A stretch of DNA of 64,000 bases from NCBI RefSeq assembly GCF_000248075.1, contig NZ_BAFB01000005.1, positions 1 through 64,000 on the forward strand, in the 5' to 3' direction. A model generated the notes under the pieces. It saw nothing but the letters and a program-made list of their open reading frames with translations, did no database searches and was not told the origin of the DNA. This document shows, piece by piece, positions 54,301 to 62,780 of the stretch. The position numbers and the translations under genes were made by a program. The first letter of the stretch is position 1. The number at the start of each line of letters is the position of its first letter. This DNA comes from Gordonia otitidis NBRC 100426. GTDB taxonomy: Bacteria; Actinomycetota; Actinomycetes; Mycobacteriales; Mycobacteriaceae.

Positions 54301-55102
54301 CGGCACCGTGCAATTCGCCGACTACAGCGATCCGCAGAAACCGCATGTGGTCGGCAGTGTGGCAGCCCAGCCGACGTTGAACGAAACCGTCGACTACAGC
54401 GAACGCTCCGGACTCGCCGTCACCGGCGCCACCGACGGCAACAACCTCACCGTCATCGACGCATCGACACTCTCGGCCCCTCGGGTCGTCTCCCGCTTCG
54501 ATGCAGGCGGCGGCATCGCGTGGGCGTCGTTGAGTCCGGATGGCCGCACCGCAGCGGTGGCGACCGTCACGGGACCGGTGCGTCTCCTGGATCTGTCGAA
54601 CCCCGCGGCACCGCGCGCCTATCCGGACCCGATCGCGTTCAAGGCATCGGCGCTCTCGGTGCGCTTCGACCCAGCAGGCAGCAGACTCGTCGCGACGTCG
54701 GAGGAACGCAACGTCGAGGTGGTCGACATCTCCGATAAGGAGCACCCCCGCAGAACCGCTGAGCTCTCCGGGCCCGCGGGACAGTTGTACAGCGCAGGCT
54801 TCTCCGCGGACGGCACACGGGTGATCGCAGGCGGGAGCAACTCCGAGGTGTGGGTGTGGGACCTCACCGACGGCGCCGCCGACGTGGTGCTCCGGTCGTA
54901 TCCCGGGCGGGTCTACGACGTCCGGTTCCTGCCTGACGATCGCATCCTCGCGGCAGGTCAGGGCGGGTTCATGGAGAGCTGGAACCTGGGCCCCGACAGG
55001 ATCATCGACGAGCTGTGTGCACAGGGTGGTGACCCGATCACGGCCGACGAGTGGCGCACTTACGTCCACGGCATCGACTACCGATCCCCGTGTCGTGAAT
55101 GA
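51317..55102 (+). CDS. HTH - STAND ATPase - transmembrane - beta-propeller protein
   Basis: 1261 residues from ATG 51317 (GCAGGAGGC upstream). Domains in order: an XRE-like helix-turn-helix (about 8-65, LRVQAGLSVRDVAADADALL); an nSTAND1-type NTPase with Walker A VVGMSGVGKSS (147-157) and Walker B LLIIDQLEEM (208-217); a helical arm ending VTHEALLTAWPRLREWI; a hydrophobic segment (about 530-556); and a C-terminal WD40-like beta-propeller (about 610-1255, repeats such as FSPDGKSLATSSANRRIDLW). STAND proteins assemble on sensing a ligand. Proteins of this layout act in signalling or as antiphage sensors. No obvious effector domain is attached. Confidence 0.8.
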   Translation: MRPESVSTREELGRALTELRVQAGLSVRDVAADADALLGTVAGWFAGQHAPTRASRAMFTRVLGVCGVTESDDVARWWEAVERSARRTGRRRTRPESPYRGFAAFGPADNQLFFGRDDLVARLVDLIGATRSPDREANDMARGVMVVGMSGVGKSSLVRAGLLAQVTHEGPLAGWRHAVMTPGDDALAALDAAMNELDADEHPERPALLIIDQLEEMWTQNSDDARKLAITRILDAATAPGSDVVPVGVLRADFYGRVVPWVPKTLENAQLVVPPMQRDQLREIIVGPARVSDVEVEPELVEMLLDDAVPAAGSTAAGDLPLLSYALLATWELSDGRRMTVRDYLATGRIGGAVEQAAEKVYRELTPDEQQIARRMLLAMVNVDEDAVTRRRVPLDELTVDGDDRAAHVLENYAASRLVTVSSSHAQVTHEALLTAWPRLREWIDDDREQLLLRRRLRAYSEPWDADGRPDDMLIGGSRLEVFDQLAQGAGDDPIDPVSREFLNSANARRAALVDRERRRSAQLRRVALFAAVFAVVALLAAVFAVVAGVNAVHQREDAEDARNEALSRQLAVQSADLGTRDPFMSAQLAMVAYESSPTLEARSRLIDATGRGVPVRYLGDPGSVLMSRAGSLIAAAGAGGQVRLFRVDDGGIASRIADFRAPGGGGRLAGVALMPDARTLLLGGRGTITAWNIADPARPTRQYDFPEVSGDINRITVSPDGRMVIASVPDAGVAAWVAADGTWRRIPLPPKVAGVAGAAAFSPDGKSLATSSANRRIDLWRVDGDALVPTGEIPLDQWRDNELAQGLVYSPDGSRLLAGLRSRVIDEFDVADPGAPRSVARFTGFNSYVNAVALSTDGTKVVGAGADNTIRVFDRSDPAAAPQVMTGSSNAVSVMFAGDHVVASSEDGRVQDWPPVRGMSSVGTNSVYQIPANRDATAIVAADTGTDGRITQWRVGRDGLVRSGPDLVPAPGTVYSGAVVMTPSGRVVTTGTVTGTVQFADYSDPQKPHVVGSVAAQPTLNETVDYSERSGLAVTGATDGNNLTVIDASTLSAPRVVSRFDAGGGIAWASLSPDGRTAAVATVTGPVRLLDLSNPAAPRAYPDPIAFKASALSVRFDPAGSRLVATSEERNVEVVDISDKEHPRRTAELSGPAGQLYSAGFSADGTRVIAGGSNSEVWVWDLTDGAADVVLRSYPGRVYDVRFLPDDRILAAGQGGFMESWNLGPDRIIDELCAQGGDPITADEWRTYVHGIDYRSPCRE

Positions 55103-55191
55103 TCGCAGCACCCGACGAACAGAGCGGTCGACCCGGGACTCGGCGTAGCGCTGACAGGAGGCAAACGGCGTCGCGACTACCCTCGGAAGGC

Positions 55192-55962
55192 GTGCGTATT
55201 CTCCATCGTCAGCGGACCGGCACCGACGAAGCGCCCACGCAGTCGCTCGGCGTCGAGGTGTCAGGGCCGATCGACACCGACGTCCCGGTGGTTCTCCTGC
55301 ACGGTATGGCCTCGGATCACACCACATGGCGGTCGTTCGCGAGATCGCTGCGTCGGCGTGGACGTTCCGTGGTGTCGGTGGACATGCGCGGGCACGGTGT
55401 CAGCAGTCGGGAGAAGCGCTACGGGCTCGACGATTTCAGCGGCGACGTGCGGTTCGTGCTCGACGAACTCGACCTCGATACCGTCGATCTCGCCGGTCAC
55501 TCGCTCGGTGCGCACACAGCGTTGCGGGTCGCGATGGACCAGCCCGACCGCGTCCGGCGGTTGGTACTCGAGGAGGTCCCCCCGATGCCGCGCGACAAGG
55601 CCGACCTCGATGAGGAGATCGCGGTGGACGCGACCCTCGGTGAGCGACTGCGCGGGCTCGGGCAGTTGATCATCGACCCGCGTCCGTTCCTCCGCTACGA
55701 CAGGTCTGTCACAGATCAGGTCAACGCCGAGTTCGCGGTGGCGGCGCCGCAGTGGTGGTCGGCACTCGAGGACGTGCGTGCACGCACGCTGGTGATCTCC
55801 GGCGGACGGCGGAGCTTTCTTCCGCCGCACCACCTTCGGACACTCAGTGAGCGGCTGCCCGACGGCTCGTTCGAGATCATCGACGCCGGTCACTCCGTGC
55901 ACCGTGACCAGAGAGCCCGATTCGCCGGTCTCGCAGGCGATTTCCTCTCGGCGCGGGTGTGA
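55192..55962 (+). CDS. Alpha/beta-hydrolase next to menC
   Basis: 256 residues from GTG 55192 (VRILHRQRTGTDEAP). It shows VVLLHGMASDHTTWRSF, VDMRGHGVSSREKRYGL, the elbow LAGHSLGAHTAL (Ser) and IIDAGHSVHRDQ (His). The M. tuberculosis menC region has an alpha/beta hydrolase (bpoC) beside menC, so this may be the equivalent gene, possibly with MenH-like function; the sequence does not prove it. ATG 55099 overlaps the STAND gene stop by 4 bp and is a possible earlier start. Confidence 0.72.
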   Translation: MRILHRQRTGTDEAPTQSLGVEVSGPIDTDVPVVLLHGMASDHTTWRSFARSLRRRGRSVVSVDMRGHGVSSREKRYGLDDFSGDVRFVLDELDLDTVDLAGHSLGAHTALRVAMDQPDRVRRLVLEEVPPMPRDKADLDEEIAVDATLGERLRGLGQLIIDPRPFLRYDRSVTDQVNAEFAVAAPQWWSALEDVRARTLVISGGRRSFLPPHHLRTLSERLPDGSFEIIDAGHSVHRDQRARFAGLAGDFLSARV

Positions 55963-56003
55963 GGATGACGAGAAGCTCCGGCGGCGGGCCAGGGGGCCCG
56001 ATA

Positions 56004-56984
56004 ATGCCTCCGGTCGAGGAGATCCTGGAGGCGGCGAAGGTCGTCGCGCTACCGATGCGCACCAGATTCCGTTCGATCACGCGCCGCGAGGCGCTGATCT
56101 TCCGTGGGCCGGCGGGGTGGGGCGAGTTCGCGCCCTTCGTCGAATACGACGACGAGGAGTCGGCGCCGTGGCTGGCCGCGGGAATCGAGGCGGCCTATCT
56201 CGGACCGCCTGTCGCACAACGTGACGCGGTGCCCCTCAACGCAACGGTTCCCGCCGTAGCGGCCGATCAGGTGGCCGAGATACTCGCCCGTTATCCCGGA
56301 GCGACGACCGCCAAGGTGAAGGTGGCCGAGCCCGGACAGTCACTGTCGGACGATGTCGACCGTGTGGCTGCGGCGCGCGCCGTGATACCCCGCGTGCGGA
56401 TCGATGCCAACGGCAAGTGGACTGTACCGCAAGCAATTTCGTCGATTAGTGCAATCGGGGAGGTGGAATACGCGGAGCAGCCGTGTGCCACCGTCGACGA
56501 ACTGGCACAGGTGCGGCGTGCCGTGGACGTTCCGATCGCCGCGGACGAGTCGATCCGCAAGGCCGCAGACCCGATGCGCGTGGTCGCGGCCGACGCAGCC
56601 GATGTCGCGATCCTCAAAGTGGCGCCGCTCGGGGGCATGCGATCGGTGTTGGCGTTGTCCGATCGGATCGGTCTGCCCGTTGTCGTGTCGAGTGCGCTCG
56701 ACACCGCGGTCGGCATGGCAGCGGGGGTCGCCGCAGCAGCAGCCCTTCCACGCCTCGACCTCGCGTGCGGCCTCGGTACCGGCTCGTTGTTCACCGTCGA
56801 CGTCGCCGAGCCGTTCCTGCCCGAGCACGGCGTCGTCACCCCGCGGTGGTTCGGCCCCGACGTCGACCTCGCACCCGCCACGCTCGCCGACCCGGCGACC
56901 ACAGCGTGGTGGCACGACCGTCTGCGTCGGTGCCATGACGTGCTGCGTCGACGTGGCCACGGCGCGGAGTTCGGCAAATCATAG
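56004..56984 (+). CDS. menC: o-Succinylbenzoate synthase
   Basis: 326 residues from ATG 56004 behind AGGGGG. It belongs to the enolase superfamily: the lysine pair in TTAKVKVAEP, the metal ligands in RIDANGKW, VEYAEQPC and IAADESIRKA, and the last catalytic lysine in VAILKVAPLGGMRS. VVALPMRTRFRSITRREALI and GPAGWGEFAPF match MenC starts. It forms o-succinylbenzoate in menaquinone synthesis. Earlier in-frame starts (55959, 55965) are less likely. Confidence 0.88.
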   Translation: MPPVEEILEAAKVVALPMRTRFRSITRREALIFRGPAGWGEFAPFVEYDDEESAPWLAAGIEAAYLGPPVAQRDAVPLNATVPAVAADQVAEILARYPGATTAKVKVAEPGQSLSDDVDRVAAARAVIPRVRIDANGKWTVPQAISSISAIGEVEYAEQPCATVDELAQVRRAVDVPIAADESIRKAADPMRVVAADAADVAILKVAPLGGMRSVLALSDRIGLPVVVSSALDTAVGMAAGVAAAAALPRLDLACGLGTGSLFTVDVAEPFLPEHGVVTPRWFGPDVDLAPATLADPATTAWWHDRLRRCHDVLRRRGHGAEFGKS

Positions 56985-57124
56985 AGACATTTCTGTCGAT
57001 CTGTTCCAATAAGGGGAGATGTGGATCACATATCGGCCTGCAGGCCGTCCTGATCCGATCGACGCCGTACCGCTGTTGAGCACGTGCTCCGATCGAGAGC
57101 TCTGCCGGAACAGAAAGGCCGAAC

Positions 57125-58459
57125 ATGACGATCATCGCCCCCGCGCCCCCGGGAAGCGGGTTACGCGCCGTGCAGTGTGCCGACCGCAACGGAATGCTCG
57201 AAGTGCTGTCGATGCGGCGCGACCCGTTCGGTTTCGCGGCGGACCGTCGCGCGAGGTTCGGCCAGCTGTACGGGATCAATGCGCTCGGCAAGAGGATCGT
57301 CGTCGCCTCCGGAGTCGACGCCGCCGACACGATCCTGCGCAACCGCGATCGCGCGTTCGCGAACGGCCCCGCGTGGGGCTATCTGATCGGCCCGTTCTTC
57401 AATCGGGGGCTCATGCTCCTCGATTTCGAGGAACACCGTCACCATCGGCTGATCATGCAGCAGGTCTTCGCCAACACCGCGCTCAAGGGCTACATGCAGG
57501 AGATGTCGCCCATGATCGCCGACCGCATGCAGCGCTTCGCGACCGGAAAGGTACTGCTGGCCGACGAGTTCAAGGCGCTGACGCTCGACGTCGCGCTCGA
57601 GGTATTCCTCGGCGTCGCCCTACCCCGCGAGGAGGCGGACCGGCTCAACAAGGCCTTCATCGAGACCGTCCGCGCGGGAGTCGCACTGGTACGCAGACCC
57701 GTGCCCGGCGGACGCTGGTGGAAAGGACTGCGGTCACGCCGCGTCCTCGAAGAGTTCTTCGCCTCCGCCATCGATGACAAACGTGCGCGCGAGACACCCG
57801 ACCTGTTCTCGGTTCTCTGCCACGCCGAAAGTGAAGAGGGACAACGCTTCACCGACGACGACGTGGTCAACCACATGATCTTCGTGTTGATGGCCGCACA
57901 CGACACCTCGACCATCACCATGACCCAGATGGCCTATCACCTCGCCCGACACCCCGAATGGCAGCAGCGCGCTCGCGACGAATCCGACGACCTGGCCGGC
58001 GAACTCGGCTACGACGACCTGGGGCACCTCGGCACACTCGATCTCGTGATGCGTGAGTCCCTGCGCCTGTGTCCGCCGGTGCCGTCCCAGCCGCGCACCG
58101 CGGTCGTCGACACCTCGATCGGCGACTACTTCATTCCCGCAGGCACGATGGTCTCGGTACCCCAGTTGGCCAATCATCGCGATCCGGAGATCTATTCGGA
58201 GCCCGATCGCTTCGATCCAGAACGGTTCATGCCCGAACGTGCGGAGGACAAGCGGCACCGTATGGCGTGGGCGCCGTTCGGGGGTGGTGTGCACAAATGC
58301 ATCGGACTGTACTTCGGGCAGATGGAGATCAAGACGATCATGCATCACCTTCTGCGTGACTACGAATGGTCGGTGCCGCGGGGCTACGAGATGCCGATGG
58401 ATTACAGCGCACTGCCGGTTCCCAAGGATCGATTGCCGGTCACACTGTGGCGTCGATGA
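57125..58459 (+). CDS. Cytochrome P450, CYP136-like
   Basis: 444 residues. The I-helix MAAHDTSTITM is near residue 255, ExxR is in VMRESLRL near 310, and the heme loop is PFGGGVHKCIGLYFGQMEIK (about 383-402). IGPFFNRGLMLLDFEEHRHH closely matches M. tuberculosis CYP136 (Rv3059) as I recall it. Substrates of CYP136 are not known; sterol-like or lipid substrates have been guessed. The next gene is a TetR that overlaps it by 4 bp, as in mycobacteria where a TetR gene is nearby. Confidence 0.83.
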   Translation: MTIIAPAPPGSGLRAVQCADRNGMLEVLSMRRDPFGFAADRRARFGQLYGINALGKRIVVASGVDAADTILRNRDRAFANGPAWGYLIGPFFNRGLMLLDFEEHRHHRLIMQQVFANTALKGYMQEMSPMIADRMQRFATGKVLLADEFKALTLDVALEVFLGVALPREEADRLNKAFIETVRAGVALVRRPVPGGRWWKGLRSRRVLEEFFASAIDDKRARETPDLFSVLCHAESEEGQRFTDDDVVNHMIFVLMAAHDTSTITMTQMAYHLARHPEWQQRARDESDDLAGELGYDDLGHLGTLDLVMRESLRLCPPVPSQPRTAVVDTSIGDYFIPAGTMVSVPQLANHRDPEIYSEPDRFDPERFMPERAEDKRHRMAWAPFGGGVHKCIGLYFGQMEIKTIMHHLLRDYEWSVPRGYEMPMDYSALPVPKDRLPVTLWRR

Positions 58460-59106
58460 GCCATCGCGGTCGGTCGAGCAGAGGCGCCACATCGGGCACA
58501 GCGGAACCGCCGGCACCTGCCGGGGCGCGCAAACGGCGCAACACCCGGAGTCCCGCGGATCAGGAAGCGGCGATACTCGCTGCAGCGGCAGAGGAGTTCA
58601 CGGCCGCCGGCGTCGCGCAGGCCAACGTCGACGCGGTGGCAGCGAGAGCCGGGGTGAGCAGGAGCACGCTCTACCGCCGGTTCCCGAACAAAGACGCCCT
58701 CCTGCACGCTGTCGCAACCGACCGTTACGAACGCGGCATGCGCACGCTCGACGCCGCAGTTTTCGGTCTCGGGCCAGCGGATGCGGTGATCGAGGCATTC
58801 TTCCAGGGCGCACAGATGATCTCCGACGATCCGCTGGTGAACCGGCTGATTCTCGCCGACCACGGAATGAGGCGTCTCACCACAGGGCTCGGCGCACTGT
58901 TCGTCGAGATGGCCACCGCACGTATCGCGGCGGTGCTACGCACCGCAGGTGCGCAGATGCCCGACAAGGATCTGTTCGACGCCGTGGAAATTCATGTGCG
59001 ACTGGTCATCTCGTTTCTGGAAATGCCCTCGTCGGACGAATCGCGGCGCGAGCCGAGAAGTGTCCGGGACTTCGCGGCGACGTTCCTGGCGCCGATGATC
59101 TGGTGA
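58456..59106 (+). CDS. TetR-family regulator next to CYP136
   Basis: 216 residues from ATG 58456. The N-terminal 30 residues are rich in Arg, Ser and Pro; the helix-turn-helix is VDAVAARAGVSRSTLYRRF then PNKDALLHAV. The C-terminal part is helical. It overlaps the P450 stop by 4 bp and probably controls that gene. A GACA-TTTC-TGTC patch before the P450 (about 56986-57000) could be its site, but the match is weak. Confidence 0.8.
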   Translation: MSHRGRSSRGATSGTAEPPAPAGARKRRNTRSPADQEAAILAAAAEEFTAAGVAQANVDAVAARAGVSRSTLYRRFPNKDALLHAVATDRYERGMRTLDAAVFGLGPADAVIEAFFQGAQMISDDPLVNRLILADHGMRRLTTGLGALFVEMATARIAAVLRTAGAQMPDKDLFDAVEIHVRLVISFLEMPSSDESRREPRSVRDFAATFLAPMIW

Positions 59107-59194
59107 GAGTTCGCCGAGACGCCCTAGGGTGGATGCGTGGTGGCGCCGCGAGGCCCACGTACACCCGAGCGTCGACACGAGGAGGGCTGGCGTC

Positions 59195-59797
59195 ATGAGG
59201 GGGCGCGCAGAAGCCGAATCCGCGTCGAGCGATCGCGCATTGCTCGACAACGAGCGCGCCGCTCGCGCGCAGTTGCGCAGGGCCGTCGACGATCTGGTTG
59301 ACGCAGAAGTCCACGCCGGTCTCCGGCCGGGTGTGCGGCGGATCTGGTGGGTCGTCATCGGCATCGCGGTGATCGGCGCCGTCCTCGCCGCGGCTCTGGG
59401 CGTCGCCGCGTGGGCGCGGTCCGCACATGCCTACACCGACGACGACTATCGACACACAGCGAGCGAGCTCACGTCGCTGCTGTTGTCCGCCGATCCGTCC
59501 GATCCCGACCGCGCACGACGCATACTCGACCGTGCCACGGGCGCGTTCCACGACGAGTTCGCGCAATCGGCAACCAGTTACATTGACTACGTGCGACGGA
59601 CCGGAACCGTCGGTGAGGCGACGGTCGAAGGCAGTGGCGTATCCGGGCGCTCGGGCGACGACGCCACGGTTCTCGTCGTCGCCGCCGTCGCCTATCGCGG
59701 GCAAACGCCGGCGCCCGTGCGGGAGTTCCGGTTACGCATGCTCGTCGTGCCCGACGACGGAGCGCTCAGGGTGAGCGCCGTCCAGTACCTGCCGTGA
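59195..59797 (+). CDS. Mce-associated membrane protein 1 of 4
   Basis: 200 residues from ATG 59195, with GAGGAGGG upstream. A charged, helical N-terminus (ALLDNERAARAQLRRAVDDL) leads to one membrane span, IWWVVIGIAVIGAVLAAALG, then an extracytoplasmic NTF2/VirB8-like domain with DDDYRHTASELTSLLLSADP. This is the Mas/OmamA pattern. Such proteins stabilise Mce lipid importers. The frame opens upstream to 59129, but only with non-conserved sequence. No mce genes are in the window. Confidence 0.68.
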   Translation: MRGRAEAESASSDRALLDNERAARAQLRRAVDDLVDAEVHAGLRPGVRRIWWVVIGIAVIGAVLAAALGVAAWARSAHAYTDDDYRHTASELTSLLLSADPSDPDRARRILDRATGAFHDEFAQSATSYIDYVRRTGTVGEATVEGSGVSGRSGDDATVLVVAAVAYRGQTPAPVREFRLRMLVVPDDGALRVSAVQYLP

Positions 59798-60324
59798 GCG
59801 CGACGCCCACGGCGGACCGGGGCGCCGATCGACGTCGGACGACGATAATCCGGACGCGGCGTGCCGTCGTGCTCGCGGTGTGCGCTGTGGTCGCCCTCGT
59901 CGTCGTGGCCTTCGGTGTGGTCGGGGCGGCGCGCGCCGTGGCGCACAACGGTGCCGTTGCGCAGACCCGCGACGACCTGCGCGCGCACGCCGGGCCGACG
60001 ATCGCTGCCGTCTTCACCGTGCATGCCGCGACGTGGCAGGCCGAACGTGCACACGCTCGTGCACTCGTCGGCGGCGACTTCGCGCGTGGCTTCGCCGCGC
60101 AACTCGATCGCGAGCCCGCACGCGGTGTCAGCAGTGTCGAATGGCGTCCCCGTGATACGGCCGTCACGAGTGCGGAAAGGGGCAGCGGAACCGTGCTGAT
60201 GACCGCGACCGTCACGACGACGCGCGCCGACGCCGCGCCGCTCATCGAACAGCGAACGGTGAGTGCGTCATTCACCGACGCCGGCGGTCGCTGGTTGCTG
60301 ACACACGTGGAGGTGCTCGCGTGA
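59794..60324 (+). CDS. Mce-associated membrane protein 2 of 4
   Basis: 176 residues. One membrane span, AVVLAVCAVVALVVVAFGVV, follows an Arg-rich start; an outside domain follows with TIAAVFTVHAATWQAERAHA and, at the end, GGRWLLTHVEVLA. It starts inside the stop of the previous gene. The short final strand WLLTHVEV matches W-hydrophobic ends of the same family in the other three. Confidence 0.66.
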   Translation: MSATPTADRGADRRRTTIIRTRRAVVLAVCAVVALVVVAFGVVGAARAVAHNGAVAQTRDDLRAHAGPTIAAVFTVHAATWQAERAHARALVGGDFARGFAAQLDREPARGVSSVEWRPRDTAVTSAERGSGTVLMTATVTTTRADAAPLIEQRTVSASFTDAGGRWLLTHVEVLA

Positions 60325-60947
60325 GCGGCGTGGAACAGACATCGCCCGACCGCGTCGACGCGGCGGTCGCGCGCGTCGAGGAAGCGACCCGGGCGGCCCG
60401 GATCGCCCGGGTCGCCGCCGCCCGCCCGTTGCGTGAACGGGCAGCCCGCCGGTCGCGGTGGCTGCGCATCACCATGGTCTGCGCGGCACTTCTCGTCGTG
60501 TGCGGGCTGGTGTCGATCATCTGGCTCGTCGTCGTCGGTGGCCGTCAGGAAGCGCGAGTCGACGAACAGCGCGGCGCATTGGAGGCGGCACGCGGTGCGG
60601 TCGACACGATGCTCACCGCGACGCCGGGCGATGCGAGCGGCTACGCCGACCGCGTGATCGCGAGGAGCACCGGCGCCGAACACGATCGACTCAGCGCGGC
60701 GCGCGATGCGCTCGTCGCCGCGGTGTCGTCCGCACGGACCGGAACGTCGGGGCGTGTCGTGGCGGCCGGACTGATCAGCGATCCCACATCGACTTCCGAC
60801 GGTGCGCGCGCCGAGGCGCTCGTCACCGCGCAGGCCTCGGATCCGGCGCTGGTGGGCGCCGACCCGGACGCCGACGTCGTCACGGTACGACTGTCGCTGG
60901 AACGGGTGGATGGAGCGTGGAAGATCGCCAGGTTGGTGCCGGTATGA
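60321..60947 (+). CDS. Mce-associated membrane protein 3 of 4
   Basis: 208 residues. A coiled-coil-like start (VDAAVARVEEATRAARIARV) is followed by one membrane span, ITMVCAALLVVCGLVSIIWL, and an outside domain that ends RVDGAWKIARLVPV. The final W-K-I-A-R-L pattern is typical of Mce-associated proteins. The ATG overlaps gene 2 by 4 bp. Confidence 0.66.
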   Translation: MSGVEQTSPDRVDAAVARVEEATRAARIARVAAARPLRERAARRSRWLRITMVCAALLVVCGLVSIIWLVVVGGRQEARVDEQRGALEAARGAVDTMLTATPGDASGYADRVIARSTGAEHDRLSAARDALVAAVSSARTGTSGRVVAAGLISDPTSTSDGARAEALVTAQASDPALVGADPDADVVTVRLSLERVDGAWKIARLVPV

Positions 60948-61474
60948 GCGCACTGGTCGTCCACCACCGGGTGCCACGGCGCACGCGTGGAGTGCTGGTC
61001 GCGGTGTCGGTGCTTCTCGTCGTGGCCATCGTCGTTGCCGCGACGTCATGGCTCGGCGTGCGCGCCACCAGGCCGTCGCCCGACGCAGCGGCGCGTTCGG
61101 CGCTGCTCGGCGCAACCGAGCGGATCGTCGCGCAGACCCTGCGCACCACGCCCGACATGACCCGGGCGCAGCGCCTCTCGGTGGCCGCAGGCCTCACCGA
61201 CCCGCTCGGCACCAGATACGCGCTCGATGGTGCCGACGCCGTGCTGCCCGGTGCCGTCGCAGGCAGATTGACGGTCGACGCGAATGTCGTCGGCGCAGGC
61301 GTCGCCGAGTACTCGCCGCCGGATGCGCGCGTCCTCGTCCTCGTCGACGAGGTGCTGGCGGGCGATACGAAGTCGGACACCAGAACCCCTATTGCTCGGT
61401 GGGCCCACATGCGTAATGTCGACGGGAACTGGTTACTGGCCGACCTCACCCCTGTCGGCGATGTCACCCGTTGA
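60944..61474 (+). CDS. Mce-associated membrane protein 4 of 4
   Basis: 176 residues from ATG 60944, overlapping gene 3 by 4 bp. Start MSALVVHHRVPRRTRG is followed by one membrane span, VLVAVSVLLVVAIVVAATSW, and an outside domain that ends DGNWLLADLTPVGD. It closes the four-gene run. The four proteins differ strongly in sequence but share length and layout, so they are old paralogues. Confidence 0.66.
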   Translation: MSALVVHHRVPRRTRGVLVAVSVLLVVAIVVAATSWLGVRATRPSPDAAARSALLGATERIVAQTLRTTPDMTRAQRLSVAAGLTDPLGTRYALDGADAVLPGAVAGRLTVDANVVGAGVAEYSPPDARVLVLVDEVLAGDTKSDTRTPIARWAHMRNVDGNWLLADLTPVGDVTR

Positions 61475-61568
61475 TCGCGGACAGCACGTGACGACCGGGG
61501 CCGTCACCCGACACTCGGGGCGAGCCACGTCGCGTAGGGGTGGTCGGGGCGTCGAGCGAGAGGATCTC

Positions 61569-62780
61569 ATGCAATCAACACCCGGTGTTGTCGTCGTCGG
61601 AGCCGGTCTGGCTGCTGTTCGGGTGGCAGAGAACCTGCGTGCCGATTCCTACGACAAGCCGATCACACTGATCGGCGCCGAACCACATCCGCCCTATGAC
61701 CGTCCGCCGCTGTCGAAGTCGGTGTTGCTCGGCAAGGATGACCGCGTCGACCTCAAACCCGAGAGCTTCTACACCGAAGCCGATGTCGAGTTACGGCTCG
61801 GATGCACGGTCACCTCGATCGACACCGGCGCCAAGGCGGTGACCGTCGTCGACACCGCGGGCGACGCCACAGTGGTCGACTACGACACGCTCGTGCTGGC
61901 GACCGGCCTCCGGCCACGCACTTTCCCGGGTACCGACGGGATGTCGGGGGTGTACACCCTGCGCACGTTCGCCGACGCACTCGCGGTGCGGTCCGCGATC
62001 GACTCGGCCCAGAACGCGGTCGTGATCGGAGCAGGATTCATCGGATGCGAGGTCGCCGCGAGTCTCTCGTCGCAGGGTGTCTCCGTCACGATCGTCGAAC
62101 CGGCTCCGACGCCGCTTGCGCTTGCTCTCGGCCCGCGGATCGGTGAGCTCGTCACCCGGATGCACGAAGCCAACGGTGTCAGGGTGCTGACCGGTGTCGG
62201 GGTGTCGGAGATCGTCGCGGGAGACGGTGACGTGGTCCGCGAGGTCAGACTCGACGACGGGACCGTCCTACCCGCGGACCTCGTCGTCGCGGGGATCGGC
62301 TCGGTACCTGTCACCGACTATCTCGACGGTTCGGGTATCGAGCTCGCACCGCGTGAGGTGGGTGGTGGAATAGCCTGTGACGCAACGGGACATACATCGG
62401 TACCGGACGTGTACGCCGTCGGGGACGTCGCCAACTGGCTCGACGGCGCCGGCTCGCCGAGGCGTGTGGAGCACTGGAACCACACGGTCGAGCAGGCAGC
62501 GGTCGTGGCGGCAGACATCACCGGGGGCGAGGGGGTCGCGGCTGCGGTGCCGTACTTCTGGAGCGACCAGTTCGATCTCAAGATCCAGGTCCTCGGCGAC
62601 CCGAGAGCCGACGACGACGTACACATCGTCTCCGACGACGGCAAGAAGTTCCTCGCCTACTACAGCAGGGACGGTGTGCTCACCGCGGTCGTGGGCGCTG
62701 GCAAGGTCGGCGCGGTGATGAAGACCCGGCCGAAACTGCAGACGCCGACCCCGATCTCGGAGCTCGTGCCCGACGCATGA
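61569..62780 (+). CDS. NAD(P)H-ferredoxin reductase, second copy
   Basis: 403 residues from ATG 61569, preceded by GAGAGGA. It has VVVVGAGLAAVRVAENLRAD, HPPYDRPPLSKSVLLG, VVIGAGFIGCEVAASLSS and VYAVGDVANWLDG. It is the same family as the reductase at 29721 but clearly different. Placed 3.1 kb after CYP136, it may be the electron donor path for that P450. No ferredoxin gene lies near. Confidence 0.83.
   Translation: MQSTPGVVVVGAGLAAVRVAENLRADSYDKPITLIGAEPHPPYDRPPLSKSVLLGKDDRVDLKPESFYTEADVELRLGCTVTSIDTGAKAVTVVDTAGDATVVDYDTLVLATGLRPRTFPGTDGMSGVYTLRTFADALAVRSAIDSAQNAVVIGAGFIGCEVAASLSSQGVSVTIVEPAPTPLALALGPRIGELVTRMHEANGVRVLTGVGVSEIVAGDGDVVREVRLDDGTVLPADLVVAGIGSVPVTDYLDGSGIELAPREVGGGIACDATGHTSVPDVYAVGDVANWLDGAGSPRRVEHWNHTVEQAAVVAADITGGEGVAAAVPYFWSDQFDLKIQVLGDPRADDDVHIVSDDGKKFLAYYSRDGVLTAVVGAGKVGAVMKTRPKLQTPTPISELVPDA

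Noticed and set aside
53765-55327. A 520-residue open frame antisense to the STAND gene end
   Set aside because: No domain or ribosome site; the sense strand carries a coherent propeller.
56986-57000. GACA-TTTC-TGTC patch before the CYP136 gene as a TetR operator
   Set aside because: Arms of four bases are too short to separate from chance; kept only as a note in the TetR entry.
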